From: Dermatophilaceae bacterium
GTDB lineage: Bacteria; Actinomycetota; Actinomycetes; Actinomycetales; Dermatophilaceae
DNA: 51,348 bases
Assembly: GCA_014377705.1 (NCBI GenBank)
Contig: JACMPC010000018.1
Coordinates: 1 to 51,348, forward strand
Direction: 5' to 3'
The notes under the pieces are model-generated. The model had not been told where the DNA came from. It made no database searches and worked only from the letters and a program-made list of their open reading frames with translations. Shown piece after piece: positions 11,705 to 20,504 of this stretch. Made by a program: the position numbers and the translations under genes. How positions within the stretch are numbered: the stretch's first letter is position 1; every line of letters starts with the position of its first letter.

Positions 11705-12363
11705 CCTACACCGGCGACGTGGTTTCCGGTGGACCGGGCGACCGGCGTGACCTGCCGCTCCTGACCGTTCGCAAGGCCTGCGTGGGGACGATGGCGAACA
11801 ACGTCTACCTGCTGACCTGCGCCGGCACGGGAACCTCGCTGCTGATCGACGCCGCAGACGACCCCGCCCGGATCACGTCACTGCTGGCCGAAGGCGGTGG
11901 CGACCTGTCCACCATCGTCACGACGCACCAGCACTGGGACCACCACCGCGCGCTGGCACAGGTGGTGGCGTTGACCGGAGCAACGACCGCGGCGGGGGCG
12001 GCCGATGCGGACGCGCTGCCCGTCATACCCGCTCTTCGTCTCACCCATGGCGACACGCTCAGGTTCGGAGACATCACCCTGGATGTCATCCACCTCCGGG
12101 GGCACACGCCGGGATCGGTGGCGCTGGCCTACCACGACCCGCACGGGCACTCCCACCTGTGGACCGGCGACTCGCTGTTTCCGGGCGGCGTCGGCAATGT
12201 CGGGAAGGACCCGGAGCGCTTCGCCTCGTTGCTCGGCGACGTCCAGGCCCGGATCTTTGACGTGTATGACGATGACACCTGGGTCTATCCCGGGCATGGG
12301 GCGGACACCACGCTCGGCGCCGAGCGACCACATCTGCAGGAGTGGCGCGAGCGAGGCTGGTAG
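11701..12363 (+). CDS. Metallo-beta-lactamase-fold hydrolase
   Basis: 220 residues with a complete MBL active site: THQHWDHH (HxHxDH motif), the next ligand in LRGHTPGSVAL, GDSLFPGGVG (bridging Asp) and YPGHGADTTLG (last His). It resembles glyoxalase II and related thioester hydrolases, so hydrolysis of a thiol conjugate is a reasonable guess. An MBL gene next to uvrA is a conserved actinobacterial arrangement (compare Rv1637c-uvrA). The start overlaps the upstream stop (ATGA). It is last in the operon. Confidence 0.87.
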   Translation: MTYTGDVVSGGPGDRRDLPLLTVRKACVGTMANNVYLLTCAGTGTSLLIDAADDPARITSLLAEGGGDLSTIVTTHQHWDHHRALAQVVALTGATTAAGAADADALPVIPALRLTHGDTLRFGDITLDVIHLRGHTPGSVALAYHDPHGHSHLWTGDSLFPGGVGNVGKDPERFASLLGDVQARIFDVYDDDTWVYPGHGADTTLGAERPHLQEWRERGW

Positions 12364-12701
12364 CCGGGACATGCACAGCGCCAGTCGAAGGCGGGGAAGG
12401 TCTTGACCCGGTCGATTCGCCTCTCAAGGCGACCCTGACCGCTACGGCAGCCAGGAACCCGACGGCCGTGGGCGCGCTCGGCCAGATCGTGCCATCCGCA
12501 CCGTCAGCGCCACCTGTATGTCGACCAGCGGCCTTGGCCGTGCTGCTCGCGACCGGCCAGACCCCGGAGGTGGCCATCCAACTCACGGGCTTCCGTTCTG
12601 CTTGTGTGGTCGAGTCCCCTGCATTGACCCCAGGGTCCAGATGCGGCGGACCCTAGTGTGACGATGTAGGGCGTGGACAGCGGCCAGAGCGGAAGCCAGG
12701 G
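12364..12701. other. 338-base intergenic region with one short inverted repeat
   Basis: No gene supported. A + strand frame of 104 codons crosses it (12342-12656) but begins inside the MBL gene, resembles nothing and has no ribosome binding site. The only structure I see is AGGGTCC (12632-12638) inverted as GGACCCT (12648-12654) with a 9-nt loop. It lies 47 nt before the EamA start, so it could be an operator or a weak terminator. Confidence 0.4.
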
Positions 12702-13586
12702 ATGACTCGGCGCATCCCCGCACCGCTGCTGGTACTGGCAGCCATCGTCTCGGTCCAGTTCGGCGGCGCGTTGGCCGCCACGCTGATCCCCCTGGTCGGC
12801 GTGTTCGGTTCGGTGACCTTGCGGCTCACCATCGCCGCATCCGTGCTGCTCGTGATCGCCCGGCCCCGGCTGCGAGGCCGAACCACCGAGGACTGGCTGG
12901 TGGTCAGCGCTTTCGGCGCGATCCTGGCGATGATGAACCTCTTCTTCTACGGCGCTCTGGCCCGGATACCCATCGGGGTGACGGTCACCGTCGAGTTCAT
13001 CGGTCCCCTGGTACTCGCCACCGTCCTGTCGCACCAGCGCAAAGACCTGCTCGCCGTCTCCGGCGCCGCTGTCGGGGTCGTCCTGATCTCCGGGGTCACC
13101 AACACGCCCTGGGCGCAGGTTGATCTGGCCGGACTGGGACTCGCCCTGGCTGCCGGTGCCGCCTGGGCGGGATACATCGTCTTCAGCGGTCGCACCGGAG
13201 CGCGGTTCGCCCAGCTCGACGGGCTCGCCATCGCGATGACGATCGCAGCCCTGCTCGTCGCTCCGGCCGGGGTGGCGACCGCGGGGGCAACCCTGTGGAC
13301 ACCCGATGCGCTGTGGAGGGGCGCCATCATCGCCGTGCTGTCCTCGGTCCTGCCCTACTCGCTGGAGCTGATCGCCCTGCGACGGCTGGCTGCCAACGTG
13401 TTCGGCATCCTGCTCAGCCTCGAACCCGCTGTTGCCGCCATGGCCGGGCTGTTCGTGCTCGACCAGCACCTGGAAGTTCCCCAGCTTCTCGGTATGGCGT
13501 GTGTCGTGGCGGCCAGCGGGCTGGTGATGGGCACGAGGCCCGCTCCTCCCCCGTCCGAGGCGCTAGCCGAGACCACCAACCAGTAA
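12702..13586 (+). CDS. EamA/DMT-family transporter, RhtA-like
   Basis: 294 residues with about ten predicted transmembrane helices in two EamA repeats, the drug/metabolite transporter architecture. The N-terminal half resembles RhtA-type threonine/homoserine exporters (LVLAAIVSVQFGGALA opening, then FGSVTLRL). Such proteins export amino acids or small metabolites by an antiport or uniport mechanism. The start is ATG at 12702, just after CCAGGG. It is a single gene, convergent with terC. The substrate is not predictable from sequence. Confidence 0.85.
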   Translation: MTRRIPAPLLVLAAIVSVQFGGALAATLIPLVGVFGSVTLRLTIAASVLLVIARPRLRGRTTEDWLVVSAFGAILAMMNLFFYGALARIPIGVTVTVEFIGPLVLATVLSHQRKDLLAVSGAAVGVVLISGVTNTPWAQVDLAGLGLALAAGAAWAGYIVFSGRTGARFAQLDGLAIAMTIAALLVAPAGVATAGATLWTPDALWRGAIIAVLSSVLPYSLELIALRRLAANVFGILLSLEPAVAAMAGLFVLDQHLEVPQLLGMACVVAASGLVMGTRPAPPPSEALAETTNQ

Positions 13587-13639
13587 GGACACCCAGGGGC
13601 CAGTCGCAGTCGGCCTCCTGCCCGGGTCAGAGCACAGAC

Positions 13640-13722
13640 CGGGACGTCTGCCACCACATGTGGCCAAACGTCCGCCCCGAGCCCCAGAGCCGGGACGTCT
13701 GCCACCACATGGAGCCAAACGT
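13640..13722. repeat. Two-copy 51-bp direct repeat with internal palindrome
   Basis: A 21-bp unit beginning CGGGACGTCTG occurs at 13640-13660 and 13691-13711. Each copy is followed 3 nt later by CCAAACGT (13664-13671 and 13715-13722). Within the first copy, GGACGT...CACATG and CATGTGG...ACGTCC form an imperfect inverted repeat. The element fills the gap between the convergent EamA gene and terC and may act as a bidirectional terminator. Confidence 0.7.
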
Positions 13723-13784
13723 TTCCTCGGGGCAGCACCAGATCCGAGGGTGCGGTCGCGAAGGCGCAGGCGGGGCCGGGAGGG

Positions 13785-14774
13785 TCAGCGGACCTCGACG
13801 GCAGACTTGTCCTTGCGGCTCTTGATCAGGCTCGCGATCGTGGTGATGCTCAGGATGGCGACGATGACCGTGAGTGACTGACCGATCGAGATGTCCGGGG
13901 CCCCAAGCACGGGCTTCCCACCGTTGATGAAGGGCAGCTCGTTGACGTGTGCCGCGTGCAATATCAGCTTGACGCCGATGAACGCGAGCAGGATGGCCAG
14001 GCCGATGCCCAGGTACACGAGGCGCTTGAGCAGGCCACCGATGAGGAAGTAGAGTTGGCGCAGTCCCATGAGCGCGAAGATGTTGGCGGTCAGCACCAGG
14101 AAAGGCTCCTGGGTCAGGCCGAAGATCGCGGGTATCGAGTCCAGCGCAAACAGCAGGTCAGTGGTGCCGAGCGCCAGGATCACGATGAACATCGGCGTGA
14201 TGATGCGACTGCCGTCAGCCTTGATCATCAGCTTGGTGCCATGCCACTGGTTGGTTGCCGGGAAGCGGCCTTCAACCCACTTCAGGAAGCCGTTCTCCTC
14301 GAACTCGTCGTCATCATTGTTGCCCTCCCTGGCCAGCTTGAACGCGGTGTAGATGAGGAAGGCGCCGAAGGCGTAGAAGATCCATGAGAACTGGTTGATC
14401 GCCGCCGCCCCGACGGCGATGAAGATGCCGCGCAGGATCAGCGCAATCACGATGCCGACCATCAGGGCGGTCTGCTGCAGCTTCTCGGGGACACCGAACT
14501 TGGCCATGATGATGATGAACACGAAGAGGTTGTCGATGCTGAGGCTGTACTCGGTCAACCAGCCGGCGTAGTACTGGGCTGCGTAGTCGGCTCCGGAGAA
14601 GTACCACACACCCACGCCGAACAAGATTGCCGTCCCGACGAAGAAGGCCAGATGGCGCCCCGCTTCACCCATCGACGGCACGTGGGGTCTGCGGCCGATG
14701 ACCACGACGTCCACCAACAGCAACACTGTGGTCAGGCCGATCGTGAGGATCCAGACCCACAGGGGAACATTCAT
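13785..14774 (-). CDS. TerC family integral membrane protein
   Basis: 329 residues with 7-9 hydrophobic helices and the TerC hallmarks SLSIDNLFVFIIIMAKF near the N-terminus and FALDSIPAIFGLTQEPFLV in the middle. Their acidic residues are thought to bind metal. The family includes tellurium-resistance TerC and manganese exporters (Alx, MeeF/MeeY). The start is ATG at 14774; an in-frame extension to 14930 is unlikely because it would occupy the structured leader. The leader looks like a yybP-ykoY riboswitch, so manganese control and Mn(II) export are the likely job, by inference. Confidence 0.88.
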   Translation of the reverse strand: MNVPLWVWILTIGLTTVLLLVDVVVIGRRPHVPSMGEAGRHLAFFVGTAILFGVGVWYFSGADYAAQYYAGWLTEYSLSIDNLFVFIIIMAKFGVPEKLQQTALMVGIVIALILRGIFIAVGAAAINQFSWIFYAFGAFLIYTAFKLAREGNNDDDEFEENGFLKWVEGRFPATNQWHGTKLMIKADGSRIITPMFIVILALGTTDLLFALDSIPAIFGLTQEPFLVLTANIFALMGLRQLYFLIGGLLKRLVYLGIGLAILLAFIGVKLILHAAHVNELPFINGGKPVLGAPDISIGQSLTVIVAILSITTIASLIKSRKDKSAVEVR

Positions 14775-14799
14775 CGGGCAGGTACGCCTTCCGGTCACA

Positions 14800-14925
14800 G
14801 TGCTAGGGCTCGTGGCCGGAGGTCTCTCCCGCCCAGGTGGCGGACCGGCTCCCCGGGAGCAGGCAGCCCGAAGACCACTGATCCGTGTTGACGAGGATGC
14901 CGCGTGGGGATACTCCCCTCCGTGG
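14800..14925 (-). promoter_or_regulatory. Candidate yybP-ykoY (manganese) riboswitch leader of terC
   Basis: On the - strand the leader contains GGAGGGGAGTATCCCC (start near 14922) and, about 80 nt later, GGGCGGGAGAGACCTCC (near 14835-14819), with GC-rich pairing segments between. GGGGAGTA and GAGACC are the two conserved loop motifs of yybP-ykoY RNAs, which commonly precede terC-type genes. No covariance model was run. Confidence 0.6.
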
Positions 14926-14937
14926 TGCAAAGAGTAT

Positions 14938-14983
14938 CCCAGGGAGCCGGGGTCGACCCCTAATCCTTGGCAGGCTCCCTGGG
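14938..14983 (-). terminator. Large hairpin downstream of uvrB
   Basis: Perfect 11-bp inverted repeat (14938-14948 and 14973-14983) with a 24-nt interior that includes the palindrome GGGGTCGACCCC (14949-14960). It lies between the uvrB stop and the terC leader on the same strand, so it should end the uvrB transcript. Confidence 0.6.
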
Positions 14984-15041
14984 CATGGGCCTAGCGAGGC
15001 GACCTCGGAATGAGGGCCTAACAGGTGGCTCGGGGGTCCGG

Positions 15042-15079
15042 GGTCAGCACGCCGCCTCGCGGTCAGCACGCCGCCTCGG
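15042..15079. repeat. Two 19-bp tandem repeats after uvrB
   Basis: GGTCAGCACGCCGCCTCG occurs at 15042-15059 and again at 15061-15078, period 19. A degenerate third copy runs into the uvrB stop codon at 15087. Confidence 0.75.
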
Positions 15080-15086
15080 GGTCGGC

Positions 15087-17198
15087 TCAGCGGGTCGCCT
15101 CGTTCATCTGCCGAAGCTCCTTCTTGAGATCACCCAGCTCATCGCGCAGGCGGGCGGCAAGCTCGAAGTGCAGGTCGGAGGCCGCCTGGTGCATCTGGAC
15201 GGTGAGCTCCTGGATCAGGTTGGCGAGGTCTGCGGCAGGCATGTCGGCCAGCCGCCCGCTGGACACTCCGACGTCCGCGACCAGGGCGCCTCGACCGCCG
15301 GCGCCGCCCCGGGCCTTGCCCCGTGACTGGGCCCGACCACTGCCCAGGAGAGCCTCGGTATCGGCATCCTCGCGCTCGAGCAGGTCGGTGATGTCCGCGA
15401 TCTTCTTGCGCAGAGGCTGGGGGTCAAGGCCCTTCTCGAGGTTGTAGGCCACCTGTATGGCGCGTCGGCGGGTCGTCTCGTCGATGGCCTGCGCCATGGA
15501 GGGGGTGATCTTGTCGGCATACATATGAACCTCGCCGGAGACGTTTCGCGCCGCGCGACCGATGGTCTGGATCAGGCTGCGCGCGGACCGCAGGAACCCC
15601 TCCTTGTCGGCGTCCAGGATGCTGACCAGGGAGACCTCGGGCAGGTCGAGGCCCTCACGCAACAGGTTGATGCCGACCAGGACGTCGTACTCCCCCATCC
15701 GAAGCTCACGCAAGAGCTCGACGCGGCGCAACGTGTCGACCTCCGAGTGGAGGTAACGCACCCTGACCCCCTTGTCGAGCAGGTAGTCGGTCAGGTCCTC
15801 GGCCATCTTCTTGGTCAAGGTCGTGACCAGGACGCGCTCGTGCTTGACTGTCCGCTCGCCGATCTCATGCAGCAGGTCGTCGATCTGGCCCTTGGTCGGC
15901 TTGAGCACGATCTCGGGGTCGACCAGCCCGGTCGGGCGGATGATCTGCTCGACCGCACCGTCACCCTTGGCCAGCTCGTAGGTCCCCGGCGTCGCAGACA
16001 TATAGACCGTCTGCCCGGTCCGGCCCAGGAACTCGTCCCAGCGCAAGGGCCGGTTGTCCATCGCGCTCGGCAGGCGGAACCCGAAGTCCACGAGGTTGCG
16101 TTTGCGCGACATGTCGCCCTCGTACATCGCACCGATCTGCGGCACGGTCACGTGCGACTCGTCGATCACCAGCAGGAAGTCCTCGGGGAAGTAGTCGAGC
16201 AGGCAGTTCGGCGCAGAACCCCGGGCCCGGCCGTCGATGTGCAGGGAGTAGTTCTCGATGCCGGAGCAGGACCCGACCTGCCGCATCATCTCGAGGTCGT
16301 ACGTCGTACGCATCCGCAGCCGCTGGGCCTCGAGCAGCTTGCCCTGCTTCTCGAAGGCGGCCAGCTGCTCCTCCAGCTCAGCCTCGATGCCGCGGATCGC
16401 CCGCTCCATCCGTTCGGGGCCGGCCACATAGTGCGTCGCGGGGAAGACGTACATCTCCGCCTCATCGTGCACGATCTCACCGGTGAGCGGATGCAGGGTG
16501 TAGATGCGCTCGATCTCGTCTCCGAAGAACTCGATCCGGATCGCGAGCTGCTCGTAGACCGGGATGATCTCCACCGTGTCGCCACGCACCCGGAAGGTGC
16601 CGCGGGTGAAGGCGATATCGTTGCGGGTGTACTGCATCCCCACGAACCGCCTCAGCAGGTCGTCGCGCACGAGGTGCTCGCCGACCTTGAGCCGGACCAT
16701 CCGGTCGACGTACTCCTGAGGGGTGCCCAGGCCGTAGATGCATGAAACTGACGCGACCACCACCACGTCCCGCCTGGTCAGCAACGAGTTGGTGGCACTG
16801 TGCCGGAGCCGCTCCACCTCGTCGTTGATCGAAGAGTCCTTCTCGATGTAGGTATCCGTCTGGGCGATGTACGCCTCTGGCTGGTAGTAGTCGTAGTAGC
16901 TGACGAAGTACTCGACGGCGTTGTTGGGCAACAGCTCGCGGAACTCGTTGGCCAGCTGCGCTGCGAGCGTCTTGTTCGGCGCCATCACCAGCGTCGGACG
17001 CTGGACCTGCTCGATGAGCCAGGCCGCGGTGGCCGACTTGCCGGTGCCGGTCGCCCCCAGCAGCACGACGTCCTGCTCACCCGCCTGGATCCGCTTGGTC
17101 AGGTCCGCGATCGCGGTCGGCTGGTCGCCACTGGGCTCGAAGTCAGCGACCACCTCGAAGGGGGCAACTGTCCGCTGAAGATCCGTCGTGGGCCGCAT
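15087..17198 (-). CDS. uvrB: Excinuclease ABC subunit UvrB
   Basis: Helicase-like damage-verification subunit of nucleotide excision repair, 703 residues, normal length. Walker A is [13 protein letters not shown]. The damage-probing beta-hairpin region is [20 protein letters not shown]. Motif II reads [11 protein letters not shown]. The C-terminal UVR motif ([19 protein letters not shown] onward) binds UvrA and UvrC. Start ATG at 17198 has TACGGT 6 nt upstream and no Shine-Dalgarno sequence, so the message is probably leaderless. UvrA is about 6 kb away in this window; uvrC is not present. I see no LexA box upstream. Confidence 0.96.
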   Translation of the reverse strand: MRPTTDLQRTVAPFEVVADFEPSGDQPTAIADLTKRIQAGEQDVVLLGATGTGKSATAAWLIEQVQRPTLVMAPNKTLAAQLANEFRELLPNNAVEYFVSYYDYYQPEAYIAQTDTYIEKDSSINDEVERLRHSATNSLLTRRDVVVVASVSCIYGLGTPQEYVDRMVRLKVGEHLVRDDLLRRFVGMQYTRNDIAFTRGTFRVRGDTVEIIPVYEQLAIRIEFFGDEIERIYTLHPLTGEIVHDEAEMYVFPATHYVAGPERMERAIRGIEAELEEQLAAFEKQGKLLEAQRLRMRTTYDLEMMRQVGSCSGIENYSLHIDGRARGSAPNCLLDYFPEDFLLVIDESHVTVPQIGAMYEGDMSRKRNLVDFGFRLPSAMDNRPLRWDEFLGRTGQTVYMSATPGTYELAKGDGAVEQIIRPTGLVDPEIVLKPTKGQIDDLLHEIGERTVKHERVLVTTLTKKMAEDLTDYLLDKGVRVRYLHSEVDTLRRVELLRELRMGEYDVLVGINLLREGLDLPEVSLVSILDADKEGFLRSARSLIQTIGRAARNVSGEVHMYADKITPSMAQAIDETTRRRAIQVAYNLEKGLDPQPLRKKIADITDLLEREDADTEALLGSGRAQSRGKARGGAGGRGALVADVGVSSGRLADMPAADLANLIQELTVQMHQAASDLHFELAARLRDELGDLKKELRQMNEATR

Positions 17199-17412
17199 GG
17201 GTCAACCGTAGACGTCGCCACCGACAGCAGTCACCTGCGGCGCCACCGACGCCACTGCGGTCATCAGCCAGAACCCAGCCGGGTGTGCGCTCATTGACCA
17301 GCGAGAACCGGGGGTCGGGATGGTCGCCCAGTCCGTTGAGACTCGCCGGCTTGCCCTGATCACTCACGTGCCGATCCCTCCCGTATGCCGGACCCGGGCC
17401 TGCGCTGATCGC
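17199..17412. other. uvrB-coaE intergenic region with tandem repeats
   Basis: 214 bases without a supported gene. The uvrB -10 (TACGGT on the - strand, 17205-17210) is next to the start codon. The right half (from 17357) is part of a three-copy repeat that continues into coaE. A short - strand frame (17143-17367) starts in the repeat, overlaps uvrB and is not convincing. Confidence 0.5.
17205..17210 (-). promoter_or_regulatory. -10 element of uvrB, leaderless start
   Basis: TACGGT on the - strand, 6 nt before ATG 17198. No clear -35. Confidence 0.45.
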
Positions 17413-17498
17413 TCACGTGCCGCTCCCTCCCGAATGCCGGACCCGGGCCTGCCTGATCACTGACGTGCCGCTCCATCCGGTATTCCGGGCCCAGACGT
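17357..17498. repeat. Three-copy repeat (48-49 bp) running into the coaE 3' end
   Basis: Copies start at 17357, 17406 and 17454. Each begins TGATC-CT-ACGTGCCG, contains a CTCC-TCC segment, and copies 1 and 2 share GCCGGACCCGGGCCTGC. The third copy is the most divergent. The coaE stop (17413-17415) lies inside copy 2, so the repeat supplies the last residues of that protein. Confidence 0.75.
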
Positions 17499-18660
17499 CC
17501 GCCCGCGCCAGGGCCGCCACGATCCATGGCCCTTTGGCCTCGACGTACTCCGTCGTCGTTGTCGCCGACCGGGCCAGCTCGCGCTTGAGCGCGGCATAGG
17601 CGTCACGTTCCCCCACCTCCGCCCGCAGCCAGTCCCGGAACAGCAGCGCGTAACGCCAGCCCGGCCCATCGATCTCACGCACGTGCACGTGCACGTGCCG
17701 CCCCGGGTCCGCACTCCCATGGAATCGCTTGTGCCACGGCGTCGCGTCGTCGAACCAGGGCAGAGCCGGATCCGAGGTCAGGGCACCGTTCACCGAACGG
17801 GGAAATCCCTTGTCGCCCAGCGCCTTCACCAACCCCGCGTCGTCGGCGTCGGTGAGGAGGCGCACGCCGACCTGCAGGTCGATCACGTCCTTGGCGATCA
17901 GGCCCGGCACGCTGGTCGACCCGATGTGCTCGACGGCCACCGCCCGATCCCCCAGCGCCGAGCTGATCCGCCGCGTGAGGCGAGCCGCGGCACGGGGCCA
18001 CGAGTCATCAGGGGCCACCAGCGTTGGCACCTCGGGGCGATGGCTGCTCGCGCCGCTCATCAGGTTGTCGTTGAAACCCACGATCCTGTCCAGCCACAGA
18101 GCGTCGACCTGGGCGAGCAGCCCCTGCGCCGTCCCGTTGTTGTCCAGCCACACGTCGGCAGCCGCCCGGCGTTCTCGATCACTGGCCTGCGCCGCGATGC
18201 GGGCCTGCGCGTCCGCCTGGCTCAAACCGCGCCCAGCGAGCCGCGCAACCCGAAGCTCGGCGTCAACAGCGACAACCACGGTGAGGTGATAAGCCGCAGC
18301 CATGCTCAGCTCCACCAGCAGCGGCACCTCATGAACCACGATCACCCCGGGCGCTGCAGACTTCATCAGCGAGCGGGTTCGCGCACCGATCAGCGGGTGC
18401 GTGATCGCCTCGAGATCCTGGCGCGCCGAGGGGTCGGCAAAGACGATCTCGCCCAGCGCGCCGCGGTCCAGAGAACCATCGGGCGCCACCACCGCGTCGC
18501 CGAAACGCTGACGGATCTCGGCCAGGCCCAGCGAGCCGATCGCCACGACCTCGCGGGCAAGCTGATCGGCGTCGATGACCACCGCCCCGAGCTCACGGAA
18601 ACGCTGTGCCACGGTCGATTTGCCGGAGCCGATCCCACCGGTGAGTCCTACGCGAAGCAT
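17413..18660 (-). CDS. coaE: Dephospho-CoA kinase fused to GrpB/UPF0157 domain
   Basis: Final enzyme of coenzyme A synthesis: phosphorylates the 3'-hydroxyl of dephospho-CoA with ATP. 415 residues. Residues 1-200 are CoaE, with P-loop GLTGGIGSGKSTV and the VIDADQLAREV motif. Residues from about 215 to 395 are a GrpB (UPF0157) nucleotidyltransferase-like domain (AVEHIGSTSVPGLIAKDVID). The same fusion exists in mycobacterial CoaE, where the extra domain affects folding and stability. Start ATG at 18660 has TAGAGT 6 nt upstream (leaderless pattern). About 20 residues at the C-terminus, from SGTSVIRQARV on, are encoded by a tandem repeat and look like a recent extension. Confidence 0.93.
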   Translation of the reverse strand: MLRVGLTGGIGSGKSTVAQRFRELGAVVIDADQLAREVVAIGSLGLAEIRQRFGDAVVAPDGSLDRGALGEIVFADPSARQDLEAITHPLIGARTRSLMKSAAPGVIVVHEVPLLVELSMAAAYHLTVVVAVDAELRVARLAGRGLSQADAQARIAAQASDRERRAAADVWLDNNGTAQGLLAQVDALWLDRIVGFNDNLMSGASSHRPEVPTLVAPDDSWPRAAARLTRRISSALGDRAVAVEHIGSTSVPGLIAKDVIDLQVGVRLLTDADDAGLVKALGDKGFPRSVNGALTSDPALPWFDDATPWHKRFHGSADPGRHVHVHVREIDGPGWRYALLFRDWLRAEVGERDAYAALKRELARSATTTTEYVEAKGPWIVAALARADVWARNTGWSGTSVIRQARVRHSGGSGT

Positions 18661-18666
18661 GCGCCG

Positions 18667-18672
18667 ACTCTA
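18667..18672 (-). promoter_or_regulatory. -10 element of coaE, leaderless start
   Basis: TAGAGT on the - strand, 6 nt before ATG 18660. It lies after the rpsA terminator, so coaE is likely transcribed on its own. Confidence 0.45.
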
Positions 18673-18710
18673 GCGCGGCAGGGACTGCGATTCCTGAGCT
18701 CATGGACGCC

Positions 18711-18740
18711 CGAAGGCCCCCGCCGCGGCGGGGGCCTTCG
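18711..18740 (-). terminator. Perfect 30-nt palindrome, rpsA terminator
   Basis: A 15-bp perfect inverted repeat with arms CGAAGGCCCCCGCCG and its complement, without an unpaired loop in sequence. It lies 63 nt downstream of the rpsA stop on the - strand. No T-run follows, as is common in GC-rich Actinobacteria. Confidence 0.75.
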
Positions 18741-18755
18741 TCGTGCTGCGCATCT

Positions 18756-18787
18756 GTCGTGCCGGGTATCCGTCGTGCCGGGTATCC
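18756..18787. repeat. Two perfect 16-bp tandem repeats after rpsA
   Basis: GTCGTGCCGGGTATCC at 18756-18771 is repeated immediately at 18772-18787, between the rpsA stop and the 30-nt palindrome. Confidence 0.8.
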
Positions 18788-18802
18788 GTCGGGCTGCGTT
18801 GC

Positions 18803-20311
18803 CTAGTTGCCGGTGAGCTTCTCACGCAGAGCGGCGAGTGCCTCGTCCGAGGCCAGCGTCCCCTCGGCCGGAGCGGAGTCCGACGAGGAAGACGAGGCAG
18901 AGGAACCGTTCGAGTCCGACGAGGACGATGAGCCGTTCGAGGAGTAGCTGGTCGGCTTCTCCGGGTTGGCTGCCGCCTCGGCGTCGGCCTTGATGGCCTC
19001 CTCGACCTGGATCTTGTGCGCTTCCCAGCGGGCGTGCGCCTGGGCGTACTGCTTCTCCCACTTCTCGCGCTGGTCCTCGTGTCCGCCGACCCATTCGTTG
19101 GTCTCGGGGTCGAAGCCCTCGGGATACTTGTAGTTGCCGGCCTCGTCGTACTCGGCAGCCATGCCGTACATCGTCGGGTCGAACTCTGCGACCGCGCCCT
19201 GCGGGTCGTTGGCCTGCTTGAGCGACAGCGAGATGCGGCGACGCTCGAGGTCGATGTCGATGACCTTGACGAAGATGTCGTCACCGACGTTGACGACCTG
19301 CTCCGGCAGCTCCACGTGGCGCTCGGCCAGCTCGGAGATGTGGACCAGGCCCTCGATGCCGTCGTCGACGCGGACGAACGCGCCGAACGGAACCAGCTTG
19401 GTGACCTTGCCCGGAACGACCTGGCCGATCGCGTGGGTCCGTGCGAAGTGCTGCCACGGGTCTTCCTGGGTGGCCTTCAGGGACAGCGAGACGCGCTCGC
19501 GGTCCATGTCGACGTCGAGCACCTCGACGGTGACCTCCTGGCCGACCTCGACGACCTCGGACGGGTGGTCGATGTGCTTCCAGGACAGCTCGGAGACGTG
19601 AACCAGACCGTCGACGCCGCCGAGGTCGACGAACGCGCCGAAGTTGACGATGCTGCTGACGACACCGGAGCGGACCTGACCCTTCTGAAGCTCCTTGAGG
19701 AACGTGGTGCGCACCTCGGACTGGGTCTGCTCGAGCCAGGCACGGCGGGACAGGACCACGTTGTTGCGGTTCTTGTCCAGCTCGATGATCTTGGCCTCGA
19801 TCTCCTTGCCGACGTACGGCTGGAGGTCGCGGACGCGGCGCATCTCGACGAGCGAAGCCGGCAGGAACCCGCGGAGGCCGATGTCGAGGATGAGCCCACC
19901 CTTGACCACCTCGATCACGGTTCCGGTGACGACGCCGTCCTCTTCCTTGATCTTCTCGATCGTGCCCCAGGCGCGCTCGGACTGTGCGCGCTTCTTGGAC
20001 AGGATCAGGCGGCCTTCCTTGTCCTCCTTCTGAAGGACGAGGGCCTCGACTGCATCACCCACGGAAACGACCTCAGAGGGGTCGACGTCGTGCTTGATGG
20101 AAAGCTCGCGGGAGGGAATGACACCCTCAGTCTTGTATCCGATGTCGAGCAGGACCTCGTCACGGTCGACCTTGACGATGATTCCTTCGACGATATCTCC
20201 GTCGCTGAAGTGCTTGATCGTCGCGTCGATAGCGGCGAGCAGCTCCTCCTCAGATCCGATGTCGTTGATCGCGATCTGGGGGCTGGCCTTTACGGCCGGG
20301 CTGGCTGTCAT
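18803..20311 (-). CDS. rpsA: 30S ribosomal protein S1
   Basis: RNA-binding ribosomal protein that helps load mRNA on the small subunit. 502 residues with four S1 (OB-fold) domains, each marked by GxxxxxGAFVxL-type strands: about 38-108 (SDGDIVEGIIVKVDRDEVLLD), 125-195, 212-280 (GVVSSIVNFGAFVDLGGVDG) and 297-366 (VPGKVTKLVPFGAFVRVDDG). Four domains are usual in Actinobacteria against six in E. coli. The C-terminus holds a serine-rich low-complexity stretch and a short terminal helix. Start ATG at 20311. A -35/-10 pair about 190-220 nt upstream implies a long 5' leader. Confidence 0.96.
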   Translation of the reverse strand: MTASPAVKASPQIAINDIGSEEELLAAIDATIKHFSDGDIVEGIIVKVDRDEVLLDIGYKTEGVIPSRELSIKHDVDPSEVVSVGDAVEALVLQKEDKEGRLILSKKRAQSERAWGTIEKIKEEDGVVTGTVIEVVKGGLILDIGLRGFLPASLVEMRRVRDLQPYVGKEIEAKIIELDKNRNNVVLSRRAWLEQTQSEVRTTFLKELQKGQVRSGVVSSIVNFGAFVDLGGVDGLVHVSELSWKHIDHPSEVVEVGQEVTVEVLDVDMDRERVSLSLKATQEDPWQHFARTHAIGQVVPGKVTKLVPFGAFVRVDDGIEGLVHISELAERHVELPEQVVNVGDDIFVKVIDIDLERRRISLSLKQANDPQGAVAEFDPTMYGMAAEYDEAGNYKYPEGFDPETNEWVGGHEDQREKWEKQYAQAHARWEAHKIQVEEAIKADAEAAANPEKPTSYSSNGSSSSSDSNGSSASSSSSDSAPAEGTLASDEALAALREKLTGN

Positions 20312-20498
20312 GTAGTTGGGACTCCGATTTGGGGACAGAATTGAGTAAAGGATCCCGACACGAGATGTGCCGGGCGCCCGGGTGGACGATGCACATGAGA
20401 ACAGATGAAGAGAAGCAAAAAGGGGTTTCGCTGCGTTGTTCGCCGACGCACTTCTGACGGCGACCGATGCCGGTCACCTCATAGAACGTGTAGCGGAC
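20312..20498 (-). promoter_or_regulatory. Long rpsA 5' leader
   Basis: About 187 nt of predicted untranslated leader between the rpsA promoter and ATG. On the - strand it holds a pyrimidine-rich tract (ACCCCTTTTTGCTTCTCTTC) that could bind S1 itself. Autogenous control is inferred by analogy with E. coli rpsA. Confidence 0.4.
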
Positions 20499-20504
20499 CT
20501 GCAA

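Noticed and set aside
12342-12656. 104-codon + strand frame after the MBL gene
   Set aside because: Starts inside the MBL gene, has no ribosome binding site and no recognisable family. Kept only as part of the intergenic note.
12504-13469. 321-codon - strand frame under the EamA gene
   Set aside because: It is antisense to a clear ten-helix transporter and its translation is low-complexity, as expected for a GC-rich shadow frame.
17143-17367. 74-codon - strand frame between coaE and uvrB
   Set aside because: Begins inside a tandem repeat and overlaps the uvrB 5' end in another frame; no family resemblance.
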